Origin: an uncultured Pelagibacteraceae bacterium | Lineage (GTDB): Bacteria; Pseudomonadota; Alphaproteobacteria; Pelagibacterales; Pelagibacteraceae | DNA: 64,000 nt | NCBI GenBank assembly: GCA_902571915.1 | Contig: CACGDY010000001.1 | Span: 62,001-126,000, forward strand | Direction: 5' to 3' | Part shown: positions 1-9,435 of the stretch, one piece after another | Numbering within the stretch: the stretch's first letter is position 1 | How the letters are laid out: each line of letters opens with the position of its first letter | Notes under the pieces: generated by a model | Databases searched by the model: none | What the model was told of the DNA's origin: nothing | Seen by the model: only the letters and a program-made list of their open reading frames with translations | Program-made: the position numbers and the translations under genes

Positions 1-1
1 A

Positions 2-640
2 CTTACTGATGCTGATTATCGAAAAGATTACTTATCTGACTCTATAGGTATTCAAAAAAGACTAAAATGGACAGAAGAAAAATTTTTCGTAACAACGGAA
101 GAGGAACCTTTATTTGATGCAGCTGATGTCTTGAGATTTGGAAAGGATTTAGTTGTTCAACATGGTTTTACTACAAACTTGAAAGGTATAAACTGGTTAA
201 AAAGACATTTTGAAAATCATAGAGTTCATGTTGTAAATTTTCCTGGTGATCCATACCCGATCCATATAGATGCAACTTTTACTCCTATTAAAGAAGGTTT
301 AATAATAAATAATCCTCAAAGAAAAATACCTAAAGAACAAAAAAAAATATTTGAAAACAACGGTTGGGAGATAATTGATGCTGCTAAACCAGCTCATAAT
401 CAACCTCCACCACTTTGTTATTCCTCTATTTGGTTGTCCATGAACGTTTTAGTTTTAGATCCTAAAACAGTTTGTGTTGAAAAAAGTGAAAAGTATCAAG
501 CTGATCAACTTGATAAACTTGGAATGGAAGTAGTGCCTGTTGATTTAAGAGATGCATATGCATTTGGAGGTGGTTTACATTGCTGCACAGCTGATATTTA
601 TAGAGAGGGAAACTTGAAAGACTATTTTCCAAAACAATAA
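2..640 (+). CDS. Glycine amidinotransferase-like protein (5'-truncated by window edge)
   Basis: Frame is open from base 2 to TAA at 640 (LTDADYRKDYLSDS...DVLRFGKDLVVQHGF...); C-terminal GGGLHCCTADIYREG matches the amidinotransferase active-site Cys motif. The 131 start in the track is not the true start. Confidence 0.85.
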   Translation, partial: LTDADYRKDYLSDSIGIQKRLKWTEEKFFVTTEEEPLFDAADVLRFGKDLVVQHGFTTNLKGINWLKRHFENHRVHVVNFPGDPYPIHIDATFTPIKEGLIINNPQRKIPKEQKKIFENNGWEIIDAAKPAHNQPPPLCYSSIWLSMNVLVLDPKTVCVEKSEKYQADQLDKLGMEVVPVDLRDAYAFGGGLHCCTADIYREGNLKDYFPKQ

Positions 641-658
641 AAAATCTGGTTATTATTG

Positions 659-1411
659 TTAATTTTCCTTGGTTTTGTCTATCTTAAATTTTTCTAATTG
701 TGAAGAAAAGTTTTTTTCTAAAGGTTTTTCTGCCTCCTCAAATGATCTTAATCTCTCTAACTCCTTTTCTTTAAGTTTTTGTTCTCTTAGATTTTCTTTT
801 TGTTCTCGTAATTTTTGTTCTCGGTCAAATTTTTCCTCCCATTCTTTAATCTTAATATATTCTTCCTGCTTTTGTTTTTCTTCCTCAATTTTAATTGCTT
901 TTAATAATTTTTCTTTTCGTCTTTTTTCTTTTAATTCTCTATTGTTTTGATCTTCTTCTCTCACTTTCAAATCAATATCTTTTCTGTTTTGTTCCTCATC
1001 CCTTGATTTTAATTGTTTCTCTTTTTGCCTTAAATCATTTGCAGTTATAATTAGGTTTTCGTCTTTTTTTATTAATCTTTCATTCTCAATTTTAAGTTTT
1101 TCGTCTTTTAATCTTAATTCTTTTTCCTTTAATTTTAATTCTTCCTCTTTGATCTTTAATTTATGTTCATCTTTTTTAATTTTCTCCTCTAAATTTTTAA
1201 GTTCTTTTCTGTCTCTGATCAGCTCATTATTTTCTTGAAGCTTTTTAAGTTTGATTTCTTTTATCTTATTTTGTTCTTGTCTCTTTTTATAATTTACAAA
1301 AGCTGCACTTAAAGACTTTGTTGTAATAGTTGCTAATTTCGCAAAACCATTTTTAGTTTTTTTATTTAATTTTTTTTTATTTTTCGGTTTATAATTTTTT
1401 TTTGAAGACAT
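659..1411 (-). CDS. Lys/Glu-rich predicted coiled-coil/single-helix protein of unknown function
   Basis: 250-aa ORF dominated by K/E/L/R repeats (KEKELRLKDEKLKIENERLIKKDENL...), no recognisable enzymatic motif. Confidence 0.65.
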   Translation of the reverse strand: MSSKKNYKPKNKKKLNKKTKNGFAKLATITTKSLSAAFVNYKKRQEQNKIKEIKLKKLQENNELIRDRKELKNLEEKIKKDEHKLKIKEEELKLKEKELRLKDEKLKIENERLIKKDENLIITANDLRQKEKQLKSRDEEQNRKDIDLKVREEDQNNRELKEKRRKEKLLKAIKIEEEKQKQEEYIKIKEWEEKFDREQKLREQKENLREQKLKEKELERLRSFEEAEKPLEKNFSSQLEKFKIDKTKEN

Positions 1412-1576
1412 TTTTTAAAAATCTATTTGAGCAAAGAATTTATAATGTTTCAACAATTTCTAGAAGAATTTTGAAAAAATAGATCTTATTTCAACTTATA
1501 AGTGATTATTTGTCTTTTTTTCGTTAAAATTTATAATCTTTTTGCATTCAATTGTTCTAAATATTAATAAGTTTGT

Positions 1577-2212
1577 GTGAGAAAATTTAATAAATTAATA
1601 GTTGCATGTGATGGTGAGTCCGCTAGTGGGAAAAGCACTGCTGCTAAACTTATTTCACGAAAGTACAAATTGTTACTTATTAATTCAGGATTACTATATA
1701 GATATGCCAGTAAAATTTTAATTAAGCAAAAACCTAAAGATCAAATACATTTTCTCAAAAAAACGTTTAAAAAGGTGAGATATAATTACATTTCAAAACA
1801 AAATTTACATAGTGAAGAAATTAGTAATCACGTTGCTATATTAGCAAAAAATAAGAATATAAGAAAAATTATAAACCAGTTTCAAAAAAAAATCATAAAA
1901 AAAAATAAAAAAATTTGTGTTGAAGGAAGAGATATAGCTAGTAAAATTTTATCAAAAAATCCAAAATATGATATAGCATTTTATTTTAAATGTAGCTTAA
2001 AAGTTGCTAGCTATAGAAGATGGATAGATATAAATAGAACCGCTCCACTAAGAGTTGTTAAACGTTCATTACAAAAAAGAACTATGATTGATAAAAAAAG
2101 AAAACATAGCCCTTTAAAAAAAGTTAAAAATGCTATTTTGATACAAACTGATAGATTATCTAAACGACAAGTTTTATCGAAGATGTCTAATCATATTGAA
2201 AATTTGAATTAA
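1577..2212 (+). CDS. cmk: Divergent cytidylate kinase-like P-loop kinase
   Basis: GTG start; P-loop DGESASGKST, NSGLLYR, EGRDIASKIL motifs resemble Cmk family. Confidence 0.7.
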   Translation: MRKFNKLIVACDGESASGKSTAAKLISRKYKLLLINSGLLYRYASKILIKQKPKDQIHFLKKTFKKVRYNYISKQNLHSEEISNHVAILAKNKNIRKIINQFQKKIIKKNKKICVEGRDIASKILSKNPKYDIAFYFKCSLKVASYRRWIDINRTAPLRVVKRSLQKRTMIDKKRKHSPLKKVKNAILIQTDRLSKRQVLSKMSNHIENLN

Positions 2213-3543
2213 ATTTTTTGTTGCTCTTTTTTATATTTTACACCTTTACGCTCTAATATTTCTTTTACTTTTTCGGAGTAAGGTTCCTCAATGTGTTCTG
2301 TGGTTGGATTAAGTTCAATACCAGCAGGAGTAATTGTTTGAGGCATTGCTACAAATTGTGAATCAGGATTGTCAACTGTTTGCCTAATTTTCATTCTATA
2401 AATTCCAAAAATCCCAATCACAGAGTGAAAAAAGAATAAAAATATAAAAAAACCATTTGAGCCGACCATATCCATAAAGATTGAACATAAAAAAGGCCCA
2501 CTAATTGCACCCAATCCAAATATAAATTGAAGTCCAGCACCAGCAGTGACAAATTTTTCTTTAGAGATATAATCATTTGTATGTGCAAGTATTAAAGAAA
2601 ATATTGGTAAGCTACAAAATGAAAAAAGTATAAATGAGATATAAAACCAAGTCTTACTAGTAGCGAGACTTCCAGGCAAATACATTTGCCCTGAAACAAA
2701 AATTGATATTATTGAAAATATTGCAGCTCCAAAGGTACTAAATACAATTACCTTTCGTCTATCATATCGATCAGAAATTTTTCCTACTGGGAATTGAGCT
2801 ATAGATCCTGATACAGCTAAAAGAAAAGTTACAATCGAAATTTCTAATATTGAGAAATTCATTGAGGTAGCATAAACTGCCAATAATGTAAATAATGCTG
2901 ATTGTATAGTGCCATAAAAAAAAGAACTTACAACACCAAAAGGGGATGCGTAGTAAAGTTCCTTTAATTTCATAATTTTTATTTTTTTAAAGTTTGGTGG
3001 TTTTTTTTTCGTCAACAATATAGGAATTAATGCAGCGGAAGTAATTACAGACACTAGAATAAAAGGTTGAAAATTTTTTGGTGAACTAAAGTTAAGTAGA
3101 AACATTCCGATACCCATAGTCCCATAAAGTATAACCATGTAAATTGATAATACACTACCTCTATTTTTATTACTTGATCTATCGTTCAGCCAACTTTCAG
3201 CAACAGTATAAATACATACCATGCTTATTCCTGTTAACACTCTCAATAAAAACCAAATGAATGGATTTATCAAAATTGAGTGCACCAAAATAACTAGAGA
3301 TGCTAATGATGCAAAAGCTGCAAAGACTCTTATATGACCCACCCTTGAAATTATGTTTGGAATAGTAGCTGCACCTAAAAAATAACCTATGAAATAACCA
3401 GACATCATAAATCCAGTAGAAGTTAAACTGAATTCTTCTTGCACAGCTCTAACCCCTAATAAAGATCCTTGAAAACCATAGGCCATCATAATGCAACCCA
3501 TTCCTAAAAATAATGCCCATGAATTTTTTAAAACTTTATTCAT
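2209..3543 (-). CDS. MFS transporter
   Basis: 444 aa, about 12 hydrophobic segments, GKISDRYDRRKV MFS signature loop. Confidence 0.85.
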   Translation of the reverse strand: MNKVLKNSWALFLGMGCIMMAYGFQGSLLGVRAVQEEFSLTSTGFMMSGYFIGYFLGAATIPNIISRVGHIRVFAAFASLASLVILVHSILINPFIWFLLRVLTGISMVCIYTVAESWLNDRSSNKNRGSVLSIYMVILYGTMGIGMFLLNFSSPKNFQPFILVSVITSAALIPILLTKKKPPNFKKIKIMKLKELYYASPFGVVSSFFYGTIQSALFTLLAVYATSMNFSILEISIVTFLLAVSGSIAQFPVGKISDRYDRRKVIVFSTFGAAIFSIISIFVSGQMYLPGSLATSKTWFYISFILFSFCSLPIFSLILAHTNDYISKEKFVTAGAGLQFIFGLGAISGPFLCSIFMDMVGSNGFFIFLFFFHSVIGIFGIYRMKIRQTVDNPDSQFVAMPQTITPAGIELNPTTEHIEEPYSEKVKEILERKGVKYKKEQQKI

Positions 3544-3602
3544 AAAAGATGGCAGTAAATATTCGTGATGTATTGTTAAATCAAGTCTTAATTGTTACAA
3601 AC

Positions 3603-4463
3603 TTAAGATTTTCTCAGTTTTAAGAAAGAATGGATGGCTAAAGTTATTATTATAATTACTCCTCCTTGAAGTGTTTCTATAGTCGGTTGTTCCTTAATAA
3701 TTAACCAAACCCAAATAGGACCTATAATTGTTTCTAGTAAGAAAAATAAATTTACCTCAGCAGCAGGTATAAATCTTGGTGCAATTGTAACTAATACAAA
3801 AGGTATTGCTACACAAAGAATACACATAATTGGCACTATTAAAAGATCTCTATCAACGAGTGTATAACTTTGTATAAAAAAAGACGCAAATATTGCTACA
3901 AGTAATTTACCAACTACTGCAGCAGGCACTAAATTTTTAGTTTTAGCTGACCTTATAGTTACTGCTCCTACAGCTAAACCGATGGCTGTAATAAAACCTA
4001 AAATATCTCCAAAAAAATTACCCACTCTAAGAGAGTCAAAAAAAATGTAAATTACTGCAAAAAAAGTTATCAAAATCGAAATTAATGTTTTTTTGTCGGG
4101 AGGTTCTTTTAAAAAAATTGAACCAAGAATAGCAGATATCATAGGAGCAGTAGCAACCATAACAAGTGTATTAGCAACATTTGTGTTTTGGATAGAAACT
4201 ACAAAAGCAATATTTGTAATACTAAATGTTATAATATAAATGAAACCATGAATACCACTCGTTGATAATAATTTGAAAAATTTTAGTCTGTAGATAATCA
4301 ACATTACAAAAAAAACTACAAAAAAAGGTATTATTCCCCTATAAAATACTAATCCCCAAGTATCGATACTAGAAAGTCTTATAAACAATGAGTCTGGAGT
4401 AATAAATAATACTGCCACAAAAGTGAGTAATGATCCTTTTTGTTGATCTGTAAGATTATTCAC
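3603..4463 (-). CDS. EamA/DMT superfamily transporter
   Basis: 286 aa, about 10 TM segments, two EamA-like halves. Confidence 0.85.
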   Translation of the reverse strand: MNNLTDQQKGSLLTFVAVLFITPDSLFIRLSSIDTWGLVFYRGIIPFFVVFFVMLIIYRLKFFKLLSTSGIHGFIYIITFSITNIAFVVSIQNTNVANTLVMVATAPMISAILGSIFLKEPPDKKTLISILITFFAVIYIFFDSLRVGNFFGDILGFITAIGLAVGAVTIRSAKTKNLVPAAVVGKLLVAIFASFFIQSYTLVDRDLLIVPIMCILCVAIPFVLVTIAPRFIPAAEVNLFFLLETIIGPIWVWLIIKEQPTIETLQGGVIIIITLAIHSFLKLRKS

Positions 4464-4479
4464 TTCAATTAATTAAGTG

Positions 4480-5037
4480 TTAGATTAAAGAGTATGGCTT
4501 TCTTGAAAAGATTTTTTTAACTAAAGGTTTAAAAAATTCTAAAGAATAAGATTTGTAATTTGGATCAAAAGAATTTTGATCATATTTTTCACAAAAATCT
4601 ATTGTATCTTGATAATATTCATGTTCTTTATATTTTTCTCTACTATTTTTATCTCCACCTAAATGGTGGGCATAGTAATACATTTGAAATTCTCCATGTT
4701 TCTCAATTATCCAGTGTGTTTTTTTTGACACGTAAGGTTTAAGTATTGCCGCAGCATATTCCGAGTGATTCATTGGAGCAAGTTCATCTCCTATATCATG
4801 AAGTAATGCAGCAACAACCATTTCTTCACTTTCGTTATTGTCAAAAGCTCTACTAGCACTTTGAAGCGAATGTTCTAACCTGGAGACTTGATAACCTTCT
4901 AACGTTTCAGTTAATTTTGACATGAAATTTATTATTCTATCAGCTGTTTTACTTGCAAAATCCTTTTCATGCTTGTCTAAAAAAAGATAATCTTCTTTAG
5001 TTCCATTTTTCATTTCTGTAAAACTTACTTTTTTCAT
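4480..5037 (-). CDS. HD-domain protein, PhnZ/TmpB-like (candidate diiron oxygenase)
   Basis: RLEHSLQSA, AALLHDIGD, NHSEYAA, KHGEFQMYYYAHH and EKYDQNSFD motifs fit the HD ligand pattern. Confidence 0.65.
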   Translation of the reverse strand: MKKVSFTEMKNGTKEDYLFLDKHEKDFASKTADRIINFMSKLTETLEGYQVSRLEHSLQSASRAFDNNESEEMVVAALLHDIGDELAPMNHSEYAAAILKPYVSKKTHWIIEKHGEFQMYYYAHHLGGDKNSREKYKEHEYYQDTIDFCEKYDQNSFDPNYKSYSLEFFKPLVKKIFSRKPYSLI

Positions 5038-5040
5038 ATT

Positions 5041-6522
5041 TTAATTATTTGAAGCAGTGCTCAGCAAAGATAATTGAGTTATTTTACTGTCACCAAGTTC
5101 ATCTATTGGTTTTACAGGATATTCTCCTGTAAAATAGTGATCAGTGAGTTGAGGAAAATTTTCATTTCTTTTTTCAAAACCTATTGCTCTATACATTCCA
5201 TCAATTGTTAAAAAATTTAAAGATTTAGCACCTATGTATTCACAAATTTCCTCATTATTTTTGTTAGCTGCAAGTAATTCTTTTTTGGTTGGCGTATCAA
5301 CTCCATAAAAATCTGGATATCTAATTTCTGGACATGCTATTTTTACATGCACTTCTTTAGCTCCAGCATCATATAACATTTTTACTATTTTATGAGAAGT
5401 AGTACCTCTGACCAATGAGTCATCAATCAAAATTACTTTTTTGCCCTCAATTGTTGTTTTGTTAGCATTCAATTTCAACTTTACGCCTAAACTTCTTATT
5501 TTTTGGCTTGGTTCAATAAAAGTTCTTCCTACATAATGATTTCTGATTAATCCAAGCTCAAATTTTTTATTAAGGTGCTGGGCAAAACCTAAAGCTGCAG
5601 CATTACCTGAATCTGGAACCGGTACAACAATATCTGCATCCGTATTATTTTCTTTAGCTAGCTCTACTCCTAGGTTCTTTCTATGTTCATAAGCAGCTTT
5701 ACCATTTAAAATGCTATCTGGTCTTGCAAAATAGATGTATTCAAAAACACAAGGCCTCATTTTTTTTGGAGGAAAAGGCTTTATACTTTTAAGCTCATTA
5801 TTTTCTATAACTACAATTTCTCCATTTTCAACTTCTCTTATAAATTTAGCTCCAATAATATCTAAAGCACAGGTTTCAGACGTTAATACATAGCTATTTT
5901 TTAGCTTTCCTATAATCAAAGGTCTTATGCCCAAAGGATCTCTTACGCCAATTAATGATGTTTGGGTGAGCATTACTAAAGCATACCCACCTTGGATCTG
6001 AAAAATTGCATCAACAACTTTATCAATAGTTTTTGATCTTTTTGATTTTGCTATTAATTTTACAATAGTTTCTGTATCAGACGTAGTATAAAAGATTGCA
6101 CCATCCTCTACTAACTTATTTCTTATTGAAATTGAGTTTGTTAAATTTCCATTGTGGGCAACTCCGATCCCCCCTGCGTTTGTATCTGCAAAAAAAGGCT
6201 GCATGTTTCTTAAAATATTGTCACCTGTAGTACTATATCTGTTGTGACCGATAGCATAATTTCCTTTAAGTTTATTTAAAATTTCCTCTTTATTAAAATT
6301 ATCTCCTACCAATCCAAACCTTTTTTCTGAATAATATTTTTTTCCATCAAAAGTTACAATTCCACATCCTTCTTGACCTCGATGCTGAAGCGCATGGAGG
6401 CCTAGAGCAGTAAGAGCTGATGCATCTTTAGTATTACTAATTCCAAATACGCCACATTCCTCTTTAAACTTTGGATCAAAGATCTTTAATTTTTTCTTTA
6501 GAATTTTGATATGTTTTTTCAT
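5041..6522 (-). CDS. purF: Amidophosphoribosyltransferase
   Basis: ECGVFGI N-terminal Cys after propeptide, HRGQEGCGI, VILIDDSLVRGTTS PRPP motif. Confidence 0.97.
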   Translation of the reverse strand: MKKHIKILKKKLKIFDPKFKEECGVFGISNTKDASALTALGLHALQHRGQEGCGIVTFDGKKYYSEKRFGLVGDNFNKEEILNKLKGNYAIGHNRYSTTGDNILRNMQPFFADTNAGGIGVAHNGNLTNSISIRNKLVEDGAIFYTTSDTETIVKLIAKSKRSKTIDKVVDAIFQIQGGYALVMLTQTSLIGVRDPLGIRPLIIGKLKNSYVLTSETCALDIIGAKFIREVENGEIVVIENNELKSIKPFPPKKMRPCVFEYIYFARPDSILNGKAAYEHRKNLGVELAKENNTDADIVVPVPDSGNAAALGFAQHLNKKFELGLIRNHYVGRTFIEPSQKIRSLGVKLKLNANKTTIEGKKVILIDDSLVRGTTSHKIVKMLYDAGAKEVHVKIACPEIRYPDFYGVDTPTKKELLAANKNNEEICEYIGAKSLNFLTIDGMYRAIGFEKRNENFPQLTDHYFTGEYPVKPIDELGDSKITQLSLLSTASNN

Positions 6523-7018
6523 TTGGAAATTCTTTCAATAAGTAATTACTACCTTTTTCTAAATATGGGAAGACGAATGATTTATCTAAATTTATTGGCC
6601 ATTTCTCGTAATTATACACAATATGAGCACCTGAAAAAAAGCATAAACAGATAATATATGCTCTAATAAACCCAAAAAAGAATCCAAATATAGAATCTAA
6701 ACGTCCCAGGCCTGTATATTTAATCGCTTTACTTATGCCTTTACTTATTAACAAAACTATAAATACTACAATTACAAAAATAGATATACCCAAAACTATA
6801 TCCAGAACATATTCATTATCAATTAAATCTTTAACATAAGGCTTGACTTGAGGAAAAATTATCAATGTTAAAATATATGCCAACAACCATTTTGACATTG
6901 CCAGAACGCTCAAGACAAAACCGTTTTTGTAACACTTGATTAAAGATAAAATCGTCAAACAAATATAAATTAAATCAATTGTAGAAAAAAATTTTAAAAA
7001 ATCAGAAAAAATTTCCAT
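6476..7018 (-). CDS. cvpA: CvpA family protein
   Basis: Four-TM protein with LGRLDSIFGFFFGFIRAY signature, directly upstream of purF. Confidence 0.85.
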   Translation of the reverse strand: MEIFSDFLKFFSTIDLIYICLTILSLIKCYKNGFVLSVLAMSKWLLAYILTLIIFPQVKPYVKDLIDNEYVLDIVLGISIFVIVVFIVLLISKGISKAIKYTGLGRLDSIFGFFFGFIRAYIICLCFFSGAHIVYNYEKWPINLDKSFVFPYLEKGSNYLLKEFPNEKTYQNSKEKIKDL

Positions 7019-7024
7019 AATTTT

Positions 7025-9418
7025 TTAATTTTGAAAAGGTTTAATCAATAGCAATAGAGCTGGTAAAAGGGTAAGTACTGATATCATGGCTAACAACATT
7101 GCTATACCCGTAAATATACCAAAATAAATTGTTGGTATAAATTTAGATAAAACTAAAATAGAAAAGCCAAAAACAATTGTGATTGAAGTATTTAGTATAG
7201 CTTTGCCTACAGTTGAATGACAAACTTTTATAGTTTTGTTATAATCATTAATATTTTTAAATTCCTCTTTAAATCTGTAAATATAGTGTATGCTGTTATC
7301 TACAGCTATACCTATAGTAATAGCAGCAATAGTTATAGTCATCATATCCAATGGTATTTCTAGCAAACCAATAATACCCAATATAAAAAAGGCTGCTATA
7401 AAATTTGGTACTACTCCAACTAAAGAAAGTTTTAAATTTTTAAAAAGAATTAAGAACATTAGAAAAATACCAAGCATCACAAGACCGAGTGTCAAAATTT
7501 GAGATTTAAATAAACTTTGAAGCAAATTATTAAATAAAATTAAAACACCACCAAGTTTATACTCATTTTTATTCAGCCCTAATTTATTTTCTAAATCATA
7601 ATTAATTTTTTTTATTAAATCATTTCTTCTTAAATTTTCTTGAGAGTCAATAATTCTTAAATTTATTCTTGCTTCATTATCTTTTATTGAAATATAAGGA
7701 TCTATTATCTCAGTTTTAATATTTTTTGGAATTTTAGAATACAGAACACCCATCTCTAAAGTGCCTAATGGTTTATTATTATTAAGAATTGTAGCTACAT
7801 CTATTATAGAAGAAAATGATAAAACTTTTCCAACTTGTGGTAAACTATCTAAATAATTATGTACTAGAGCTATCTTGTCTACTTTATCTTTAGTAAACCA
7901 ATACTTTTCTTTATCTTGATCGTCCTGTTCATTGTCCCAATCTTCAAATTCATCATCTTCATCCTCATTTTTTATATTCTTTTTTGGAAATTTTAAAATT
8001 ACTTCCAAAGGAGTTGTTCCTCCTAATTTTTCGTCTATAAGCTTCATACCCTTATAAATTTCGGTTTTTTTACTAAAATAATTTATAAAACTATTTTCAA
8101 CCTCCAGCTTACTAATACCTATAAGACTTAATAAAATAGTTAAGATTGTTACAGTAAATATTGATTTTGAGTTTTTTTGAGAAATTAAAGAAAGAAAGGA
8201 TGTAATTTTTGAGTCTTTATATTCATTAAAAAATATATTTTCTTTTGGAACGAAATTTAAAAGTGTTGGTAGTAGCGTAAAAGTAATTACAAATGATGTA
8301 AATAATCCTAAAGTCATCATCCATCCAAAATCTATAATTGGCTTAATTTCACTAAAAATTAAAGAGAGGAATGCTATTACTGTTGTGAGCACAGTATAAA
8401 GTATAGGCCAAAACATTTTCTTTGTAGTTAAGTTAATTAAATCAAAAATTTTTTTTTCTGGATAAGTCTCTTTAAGTTGAAGAAAACGTGTGCTCATGTG
8501 AATGTTCATTGCCATTGTTAAAATAAGCATTAATGCAATAAAGTTTGATGAAATAACTGTAACTTTCCATCCAAGAATACCAAGCATTCCCATCATAATT
8601 ACCACAGAAAAAAAACAACTACTTATTGGAACAATAATCCAAATTATTTTTCTAAAGACTAGCCATAATGTACAAACTATAAATAAAAAAACACCTATTC
8701 CAAAAACAATTATATCACTTTTAATAAATGTCATCATGTCGTCTGCAATCATTGGGATACCACCTAAATGGATTTTTCCTATATTTTCGTAACTTTCAAT
8801 TACATCTCTTATCTCGAGGATATTTTCATGATTTTCTTTTTTTATTTGATCCTTGTAGTGTTGAATTTCTTTTTGAGATTTATTTTTAATATCTTTTAAT
8901 ATTTCTTTTTTTTTTAGATAAACTATTATACCACTTGTTTTTCCGTCTTCACTAATTACAAAATTTCTAAACACTGGACTACTTATTATTTCTTTAAAAC
9001 CACGATCTTTATTGACATCGTCATCTTTTAAGGTTTTAAAGTTTTGAAGTCTTTCTTGTAAAGGAGCTTCTGAATTATCAAGTAATGGAATATCCAACAA
9101 CGTAATTACACTATGAACCCAATCTAAACTTTGAATTTTATATTTAAGACTTAATAGATTATTTATTGATGTATTAGATATCATGCTTTCATTGGGAGTA
9201 TACGTAAGGATAAGAAAGTCTTTAGAACCATATCTTTTAGATATTTCTTGTAAATATTTTAAATCTGGATCTCCCTCTATTAATAAAGTTTCAGAGGATG
9301 CATCTAATCTAAAATCTTTGGAGTTATACCCAATACTTAAAAGCGCAAAAATTAAGAAAAAAATTACAAGTTTCGGTTTCTTTAAAATATTGTTTTGATA
9401 TAATTGAGATATCATCAA
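7025..9418 (-). CDS. RND/MMPL superfamily predicted exporter
   Basis: 797 aa, duplicated 6-TM MMPL architecture, GIAVDNSIHYIYRF motif. Confidence 0.85.
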   Translation of the reverse strand: MMISQLYQNNILKKPKLVIFFLIFALLSIGYNSKDFRLDASSETLLIEGDPDLKYLQEISKRYGSKDFLILTYTPNESMISNTSINNLLSLKYKIQSLDWVHSVITLLDIPLLDNSEAPLQERLQNFKTLKDDDVNKDRGFKEIISSPVFRNFVISEDGKTSGIIVYLKKKEILKDIKNKSQKEIQHYKDQIKKENHENILEIRDVIESYENIGKIHLGGIPMIADDMMTFIKSDIIVFGIGVFLFIVCTLWLVFRKIIWIIVPISSCFFSVVIMMGMLGILGWKVTVISSNFIALMLILTMAMNIHMSTRFLQLKETYPEKKIFDLINLTTKKMFWPILYTVLTTVIAFLSLIFSEIKPIIDFGWMMTLGLFTSFVITFTLLPTLLNFVPKENIFFNEYKDSKITSFLSLISQKNSKSIFTVTILTILLSLIGISKLEVENSFINYFSKKTEIYKGMKLIDEKLGGTTPLEVILKFPKKNIKNEDEDDEFEDWDNEQDDQDKEKYWFTKDKVDKIALVHNYLDSLPQVGKVLSFSSIIDVATILNNNKPLGTLEMGVLYSKIPKNIKTEIIDPYISIKDNEARINLRIIDSQENLRRNDLIKKINYDLENKLGLNKNEYKLGGVLILFNNLLQSLFKSQILTLGLVMLGIFLMFLILFKNLKLSLVGVVPNFIAAFFILGIIGLLEIPLDMMTITIAAITIGIAVDNSIHYIYRFKEEFKNINDYNKTIKVCHSTVGKAILNTSITIVFGFSILVLSKFIPTIYFGIFTGIAMLLAMISVLTLLPALLLLIKPFQN

Positions 9419-9435
9419 TTCTTTTATATTGGAAT

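Noticed and set aside
669-950. Plus-strand ORF opposite the coiled-coil gene
   Set aside because: Antisense shadow of the K/E-rich repeats (Ser/Phe/Leu-rich translation); no domain signature.
6476-6522. 47-bp overlap of cvpA and purF as a frameshift or fusion
   Set aside because: Both proteins have normal ends; purF keeps a propeptide before its catalytic Cys, so this is ordinary overlap.
7290-9398. Several plus ORFs opposite the RND exporter
   Set aside because: Ile-rich antisense translations of TM segments; no signal.
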